In this document: piece after piece, positions 59,485 through 64,000 of the stretch
Numbering within the stretch: the first letter of the stretch is position 1
Layout: the number at the start of each line of letters is the position of its first letter
Source of the DNA: Brevibacillus sp051967035
GTDB lineage: Bacteria > Bacillota > Bacilli > Brevibacillales > Brevibacillaceae
DNA length: 64,000 nt
Assembly: GCF_051967035.1 (NCBI RefSeq)
Contig: NZ_JBQCKK010000002.1
Span: forward strand, 124,001-188,000
Direction: 5' to 3'
Position numbers and translations under genes: made by a program
The notes under the pieces: model-generated
Seen by the model: the letters and a program-made list of their open reading frames with translations, nothing else
Database searches by the model: none
Told to the model about the DNA's origin: nothing

Positions 59485-61203
59485 TTAATATCCCATTGCC
59501 GCGCCTTCCCCGCGAGGGTCAGCGCCGCCAAATTTCACATTCGTTTGCGGGTCAATCAAAATCGCGCCGGATTGCCCCATCGTATCGGTGTAGGCAGCTT
59601 CCAGCTTTTCGACCGGATGGCCGCGTTTCACCAGTTCGTCGAGAACGTTCTGCGGAATGCGGCTTTCGACTTTCAGGTTGTTGGAGTCAGAGCCCCAGTT
59701 GCGGCCATGCAGCCATCTTGGCGCTTCGATCGCATCCTGGACGCTGAAGCCGAAGTCGACGATGCGGGTGACGAGCGCAGCCTGTGTCTGCGGCTGGCCT
59801 TCGCCTCCTTGTGTTCCGTAGAGCAGGTACGGCTTGTCTCCCTTAAAGAGCATGGCCGGGTTGATCGTGTGGAAGGTGCGCTTGCCCGGCTCCAGGTGAT
59901 TGATATGATTCGGATCCAGGGAGAAGTAGCTTCCGCGGTTTTGCAAAAGAACGCCGGTGTCTTTCACGACGATGCCGGAGCCCCAGTCAAAATAGTGGCT
60001 CTGGATGATCGACACGGCATTTCCATCCTTGTCTACGACGCCAAACCACGTTGTGTCGCCTTTGGGATCGAGCGGCTCGACTGCTTTTGCCGCCTGTTTC
60101 ATATCAATGCGCGCCGCCAGTTCCTTTCCGTGCTGCTTGGACAACAGCTCGTCCACAGGAATATCGGCAAATGCCGGGTCAGTCAGCCATTTGTCGCGGT
60201 CGGCAAAAGCTTGTTTGGTGGCTTCGACGATCGTGTGGTAGTAATCCGGCGTGCCTTCGCCCATGCTCTTGAGGTCGAAGTTGTTCAGCACGTTCAAAAT
60301 CGAGAGCGAGGCCATGCCTTGGGAGTTTGGCGGCACATTGTACGCTTTGTAGCCGCGATAGTCCACCGTAATCGGATCGGCCCAGGTGGAGGTGTGCTGC
60401 TCAAAGTCTTTCAGCGTGAGCAATCCGCCGTTCTTTTGCAGGTCTGCTACGATTTTTTGCGCGACTTCGCCTTTGTAAAATCCGTCGGCGCCTTTTTGGG
60501 CAATGATTCGCAACGTTTTGGCAAGGTTCTGCTGCTTGAGAATTTCGCCTGGCGCATACGGCTCGCCATTTGGCTTCAGAAATGTTTGGCGGAAGCCCTC
60601 AAAGCGCTGGAGATTTTTCAGCTCGTTGTCTGTAGGGTCCGTTGCGTATTTGGTCCAGTACACCTGGTTGGGCGTGACGGGATAGCCGTTTTCCGCGTAT
60701 CCGATGGCTGGCTCCAGCAGCTTGTGCCAAGGCAGGTTGCTGTTGCCCATGCTTTTGTGGGCGTAGTTGTAAGCTTCCCACCAGCCGGAAACCACTCCGG
60801 GAACGGTGTTGGCTGACTCGTAGCCGCGGGAAGGAATTTTGGTGTAGCCTTTGCTTTTGTAGTATTCGATGGTTGCTTTTTCGCCTGCTCGTCCGCTGCC
60901 GTTCAACGCTTTCAGCTCTTTTGTTTTGGCGTTGTAAATGAGCCAGAAGTTATCCCCGCCAATGGTCGTGTAGTGCGGATAGACGACGGCGAGAGTAGAA
61001 GCCGCGGTAATGGCGGCGTCTACTGCGTTTCCGCCGTCTTTCAGTGTTTTCAGGGCTGCAGCTGTAGCCAGATAGTGAGGGGTTGTGACCATGGCGTTTG
61101 GCGACATTGATGTGGGACGGTTGGCAGCCTGGGCCGGAGCGAATGCTGTCAGGCCGACGGCGGCAGTCAGAGCGAAGGTAGAAAGTTTTTTCCAGAATGA
61201 CAT
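59485..61203 (-). CDS. ggt: Gamma-glutamyltranspeptidase
   Basis: Secreted N-terminal nucleophile hydrolase of 572 residues that transfers or hydrolyses gamma-glutamyl groups, as in glutathione or poly-gamma-glutamate. A Sec signal peptide ends near residue 26 (TAFAPAQAA). Autocleavage should occur before Thr at about residue 382 in GDTTWFGVVDKDGNAVS, giving large and small subunits. GTQGGEGQPQ and SGAILIDPQT lie in the small subunit. The start 61203 follows AGGAGG; an upstream in-frame codon adds residues before the signal peptide. A c-di-GMP-I riboswitch with terminator precedes the gene. Confidence 0.94.
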   Translation of the reverse strand: MSFWKKLSTFALTAAVGLTAFAPAQAANRPTSMSPNAMVTTPHYLATAAALKTLKDGGNAVDAAITAASTLAVVYPHYTTIGGDNFWLIYNAKTKELKALNGSGRAGEKATIEYYKSKGYTKIPSRGYESANTVPGVVSGWWEAYNYAHKSMGNSNLPWHKLLEPAIGYAENGYPVTPNQVYWTKYATDPTDNELKNLQRFEGFRQTFLKPNGEPYAPGEILKQQNLAKTLRIIAQKGADGFYKGEVAQKIVADLQKNGGLLTLKDFEQHTSTWADPITVDYRGYKAYNVPPNSQGMASLSILNVLNNFDLKSMGEGTPDYYHTIVEATKQAFADRDKWLTDPAFADIPVDELLSKQHGKELAARIDMKQAAKAVEPLDPKGDTTWFGVVDKDGNAVSIIQSHYFDWGSGIVVKDTGVLLQNRGSYFSLDPNHINHLEPGKRTFHTINPAMLFKGDKPYLLYGTQGGEGQPQTQAALVTRIVDFGFSVQDAIEAPRWLHGRNWGSDSNNLKVESRIPQNVLDELVKRGHPVEKLEAAYTDTMGQSGAILIDPQTNVKFGGADPRGEGAAMGY

Positions 61204-61332
61204 CTCATGAGGCCTCCTAATGGGTGTGTAAAAGGATGTTAACAATCCGCCAGCTTCTTGCAGCCTCACCTCCTTACTCGCGACAAAACTTCCTCATTCA
61301 TACAAAAATGGACAAAATTAGACATTTTGCGC

Positions 61333-61368
61333 ACAAAAAAAGACCAATGATATAGGATCATTGGTCTT
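61333..61368 (-). terminator. Terminator of the c-di-GMP riboswitch
   Basis: On the minus strand AAGACCAATGA and TCATTGGTCTT form the stem, followed by seven T. Its 5' arm ACCAAT can pair with the 3' P1 strand (ATATTGGT) of the aptamer to form an antiterminator. Confidence 0.9.
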
Positions 61369-61375
61369 GTCCTAC

Positions 61376-61476
61376 ACCAATATTTCGGTAGCTGGCTGGC
61401 GTGTCCGCTCGTGCGGAGGTAGCCCCTGTAGCTTTGCGTCGCCGGATTTCCCCGGGTTTGCCGTTTCGATATCAAT
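61376..61476 (-). ncRNA. Cyclic-di-GMP-I (GEMM-I) riboswitch
   Basis: Read leftward, the conserved core is present in order: GGCAAACC, a GAAA tetraloop hairpin (CCGG/CCGG), GACGCAAAGC, a second hairpin beginning CTACAGGGGCTACC, and CAGCCAGCTACCG. P1 is AUUGAUAU with AUAUUGGU. The base before CAAACC is G, as in c-di-GMP rather than cGAMP sensors. It is followed by a terminator and then ggt, 170 bases further. Folding predicts that ligand binding promotes termination. Confidence 0.9.
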
Positions 61477-61529
61477 GAAAATATAATGCCATTGTTACAG
61501 GAAAAATTTCCTAAGGTCTGTTTGTCCAT

Positions 61530-61558
61530 ACTATAGACTATTTGTCGATGGGGGTAAA
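61530..61558 (-). promoter_or_regulatory. Promoter of the ggt transcript
   Basis: Read leftward, TTTACC and TATAGT are separated by 17 bp, ~50 bases before the riboswitch. Confidence 0.55.
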
Positions 61559-61694
61559 TAGAAAAAATATTTTTATCCAGAAAAAATGAGCGATCAGGTA
61601 AACATGCGTTTTTCACCGACATTCACACACCTCTGTTGGCCGAACTGCTTATGATGGTAAAAAGGCACATTTGCCAAGGAGTGAAACAACGACC

Positions 61695-62312
61695 ATGATG
61701 CATCCCGACACAGAGCTTCGCTATATCAACGATGAGATCGGGTACGGTGTGTTTGCGACAAAGCTCATTCCCAAAGGCACGATCGTCTGGGTCCAGGATG
61801 ACCTCGATCAGGTATTAGACCCGGCCTTTGTGGAAAAACTGGACCCATTGAGAAAACAGGATGTGCAAAAATATTCGTTCAAGAATCAATTCGGCAAATA
61901 CATCCTCTGCTGGGATAAGGCGCGGTATGTCAATCATAGCTTCCATGCGACCTGCGTAGCGACGATGTACGATTTGGAGCTGGCAGCACGGGACATTTTA
62001 CCCGGCGAGGAGCTGACCGATGATTACGGGACGCTGAACCTGGATGAACCGTTCGATTGTTTGCCGGAGCCCGGTACGAGTCGCTCAAGGGTCATGCCCG
62101 ACGATCTGCTTCGCTATTATCGTCAATGGGATGAGATTGCCGCCGCCGCCTTCGAGCGTTTCAATCAAGTTGAACAGCCGCTGCTTCATCTCGTACGACC
62201 GAAGCATTTGCAAACCATTCGCGGCATTACCGAGCAGCAGCGGTCCCTCGACTCGATCATTTCGCTGTATTGCCAGCCGCAATCGCAATGGTCAAAAGAG
62301 CAGGAGTGGTAG
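61695..62312 (+). CDS. SET domain protein (putative lysine methyltransferase)
   Basis: Protein of 205 residues with a SET fold. GYGVFATKLIPKGTIVWVQDD near residue 18 is the N-terminal SET motif. RYVNHSFHATCVATMYD near 77 is the pseudoknot NHS motif that binds S-adenosylmethionine. ELTDDYGTLN near 109 holds the catalytic Tyr region. Post-SET residues and a helical C-terminal tail follow. Bacterial SET proteins are sporadic and usually of unknown target. The start ATG 61695 lies 12 bases after AAGGAG. It is followed by a hairpin and glnS. Confidence 0.88.
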   Translation: MMHPDTELRYINDEIGYGVFATKLIPKGTIVWVQDDLDQVLDPAFVEKLDPLRKQDVQKYSFKNQFGKYILCWDKARYVNHSFHATCVATMYDLELAARDILPGEELTDDYGTLNLDEPFDCLPEPGTSRSRVMPDDLLRYYRQWDEIAAAAFERFNQVEQPLLHLVRPKHLQTIRGITEQQRSLDSIISLYCQPQSQWSKEQEW

Positions 62313-62318
62313 ACGCAG

Positions 62319-62343
62319 CGGGCCGGACAACGGCCCGATTTTG
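62319..62343 (+). terminator. Hairpin between the SET gene and glnS
   Basis: CGGGCC-N7-GGCCCG followed by ATTTTGTTG. The T run is short, so it may let some transcripts through to glnS, for which no separate promoter was found. Confidence 0.6.
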
Positions 62344-62370
62344 TTGAACTCTCGGAGGAGAATCAGTATT

Positions 62371-62400
62371 ATGGAATGTAAAGGTGAAGTGAAAGGTTGA
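62371..62400 (+). CDS. Nine-codon leader ORF before glnS
   Basis: ATG to TGA codes MECKGEVKG and has the strongest ribosome binding site of the region, GGAGGAG, 10 bases upstream. The glnS TTG follows five bases after its stop, and glnS's own weak site AAAGGT lies inside this ORF. It may couple or limit glnS translation. No glutamine codons occur in it. Real translation is unproven. Confidence 0.4.
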   Translation: MECKGEVKG

Positions 62401-62405
62401 TTTCA

Positions 62406-64000
62406 TTGGAAAACAAGGTAGCGTCATCCAATTTTATCCGCAATATCGTGATTGACGACCTGCAATCAGGCAAGGTCAAGGAAGTCATTACCCGCTTTCC
62501 GCCGGAGCCGAACGGGTATCTTCATATTGGACATGCAAAAGCCATCTGCCTGAACTTTGAGCTGGCAAGCGAATTCAATGGCAAAGCCCATCTCCGTTTT
62601 GACGATACCAATCCGGTGAAAGAAGACAAGGAGTACGTGGAAGCGATCAAAACAGACGTCAAATGGCTGGGCTTTGAGTGGGACGGGCTGTTTTTTGCAT
62701 CGGATTACTTTGAAGAGATGTACCAGCGTGCGGTGCTGTTGATTCAAAAAGGCAAAGCCTACGTGGACGACTTGTCTGCCGAAGAGATACGCAAACTGCG
62801 CGGAACGTTGACCGAGCCGGGGGTAGACAGTCCGTACCGCAACCGTTCCGTGGAGGAAAACCTCGACCTGTTCGCACGTATGCGCAACGGGGAGTTCAAG
62901 GACGGGGAAAAAGTGCTGCGTGCCAAAATCGACATGGCGTCTCCGAACATCAACATGCGCGATCCGGTTTTGTACCGCATTTCCCATGCGACACACCACA
63001 ACACGGGAGACAAATGGTGCATCTATCCGATGTACGACTACGCGCATCCGTTGGAGGATGCGATTGAAGGCGTGACGCACTCGCTCTGCTCGCTCGAATT
63101 CGAAGACCATCGTCCCCTGTACGACTGGGTGATCCGAGAGTGCGAGATGGAACACGTTCCCCGCCAGTACGAGTTTGCCCGCCTGAACCTGACCAACACG
63201 GTGATGAGCAAACGCAAGCTGAAGCAGCTGGTAGACGAGAACGTCGTTGATGGCTGGGACGATCCGCGCATGCCAACCATTGCAGGATTCCGCCGTCGCG
63301 GCTATACACCGGAAGCGATTCGCACGTTTGCCCGCGAAGTCGGGGTAGCGCGCAGCAACAGTACCGTAGACGCAAAAATGCTGGAGCATTTCATCCGCGA
63401 GGACTTGAAACTGAAAGCACCGCGCACGATGGCTGTTCTGAATCCGCTGAAGGTGGTCATTACGAACTATCCGGAAGGCCAGGTAGAGATGCTCGAAGCG
63501 GAGATCAACCCGGAAAATCCGGAGATGGGCAACCGCCAAATCCCGTTCTCCCGCGAAATCTACATTGAGCAGGACGACTTCATGGAAAATCCGCCGAGCA
63601 AGTATTTCCGCCTGTTTCCGGGAAATGAAGTCCGCCTGAAGCACGCCTACTTCATCAAATGCAACGACGTGGTGAAGGACGCGGATGGCAATATTATCGA
63701 ACTGCACTGCACCTATGACCCGGAGACCAAGAGCGGAAGCGGGTTTACAGGTCGCAAGGTGAAAGGGACCATCCACTGGGTTGAGGCGACCCAGGCTATC
63801 CCTGCGGAGTTCCGTCTGTACGAGCCATTGATTCTGGATGACGAGGACGGGGAAGGAAACTTCCTGGACAAGATCAATCCGAAATCGCTGGAAGTATTGA
63901 ACGGTTTCGTGGAGCCGAACATGAAGGATACGAAGGCGCAGGACAAATACCAATTTTTCCGTCACGGCTATTTCAATGTCGATCCGAAGCATACCACTGC
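62406..64000 (+). CDS. glnS: Glutamine-tRNA ligase, 3' end missing
   Basis: Charges tRNA-Gln with glutamine. The reading frame is open from TTG 62406 to the right edge (531 codons), so the end is cut. The class I signatures are PPEPNGYLHIGHAKAI near residue 35 (HIGH) and NTVMSKRKLKQL near 262 (KMSKS-type MSK). RFDDTNPVKEDKEYVEAI near 62 is characteristic of GlnRS rather than GluRS, and the C-terminal beta-barrel begins near 345. AAAGG lies 9 bases before the TTG. Most Bacilli make Gln-tRNA by the GatCAB route; GlnRS occurs only in some lineages. Confidence 0.95.
   Translation, partial: MENKVASSNFIRNIVIDDLQSGKVKEVITRFPPEPNGYLHIGHAKAICLNFELASEFNGKAHLRFDDTNPVKEDKEYVEAIKTDVKWLGFEWDGLFFASDYFEEMYQRAVLLIQKGKAYVDDLSAEEIRKLRGTLTEPGVDSPYRNRSVEENLDLFARMRNGEFKDGEKVLRAKIDMASPNINMRDPVLYRISHATHHNTGDKWCIYPMYDYAHPLEDAIEGVTHSLCSLEFEDHRPLYDWVIRECEMEHVPRQYEFARLNLTNTVMSKRKLKQLVDENVVDGWDDPRMPTIAGFRRRGYTPEAIRTFAREVGVARSNSTVDAKMLEHFIREDLKLKAPRTMAVLNPLKVVITNYPEGQVEMLEAEINPENPEMGNRQIPFSREIYIEQDDFMENPPSKYFRLFPGNEVRLKHAYFIKCNDVVKDADGNIIELHCTYDPETKSGSGFTGRKVKGTIHWVEATQAIPAEFRLYEPLILDDEDGEGNFLDKINPKSLEVLNGFVEPNMKDTKAQDKYQFFRHGYFNVDPKHTT

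Noticed and set aside
61266..61622. Possible 118-codon gene upstream of ggt
   Set aside because: The region is occupied by the c-di-GMP riboswitch, its terminator and promoter; no ribosome site or protein family was seen.
62313..62405. T-box leader before glnS
   Set aside because: No T-box sequence, specifier loop or large terminator/antiterminator pair fits in the 93-bp gap.
62466..63992. Open frame of 508 codons on the minus strand at the right edge
   Set aside because: It is the antisense shadow of glnS, whose class I motifs are clear on the plus strand.

Overview
The window looks like a chromosomal piece of a Gram-positive Bacilli genome, most like Brevibacillus or another Paenibacillaceae member. 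This is inferred from strong AGGAGG ribosome binding sites, frequent TTG/GTG starts, cis-acting riboswitches, a Btr-type AraC/siderophore-binding fusion, a PRD-type MtlR and a clostridial/enterococcal-style ethanolamine cluster with EutVW. No rRNA, tRNA, CRISPR array, insertion sequence or prophage was seen. Both ends cut genes: a DEAD-box helicase on the left and glnS on the right.

Layout. 1-8.4 kb: partial helicase; a sigma-54 controlled aldehyde dehydrogenase/DUF779 pair with its divergent enhancer-binding activator; an FAD-linked oxidase; formate-tetrahydrofolate ligase. 8.6-17.6 kb: DEAD-box helicase (CshA-like), then a complete mannitol PTS unit mtlA-mtlR-mtlF-mtlD followed by the general PTS genes ptsI-ptsH. 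17.6-21.6 kb: a cysteine-type sulfatase and a YeiH-type putative sulfate exporter, with a divergent LysR regulator. 21.6-33.6 kb: an ethanolamine-utilisation microcompartment operon, eutL-(eutK-like)-eutE-eutM-pduL-(unknown)-eutN-eutS-eutP-eutW-eutV-eutA-eutB-eutC. It has two transcription terminators (before eutL and before eutA), each overlapped by an ANTAR-type hexaloop hairpin that EutV could use for antitermination.

33.8-45 kb: aminopeptidase, cardiolipin synthase, then a leftward set comprising an iron-siderophore binding lipoprotein (Fur box), Btr-like regulator, OsmC protein, RocB-like M20 peptidase and a PLP-fold protein lacking the expected lysine. A guanine-class riboswitch built as a genetic ON switch precedes an FAD-dependent dehydrogenase, followed by a MarR regulator. 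45-54 kb: a DUF3298-like protein, a chemoreceptor, and a SAM-I riboswitch operon coding for a BMP-type nucleoside ABC importer, a sulfite-oxidase-family molybdoenzyme and a nucleoside phosphorylase.

54-64 kb: SulP transporter with its ArsR regulator, glycerophosphodiester phosphodiesterase, second chemoreceptor, gamma-glutamyltranspeptidase under a cyclic-di-GMP-I riboswitch, a SET-domain protein and glnS. The most interesting material is regulatory. Three different riboswitch classes control genes that are unusual targets, and the SAM-controlled operon reads as a candidate salvage system for a sulfur-containing nucleoside.
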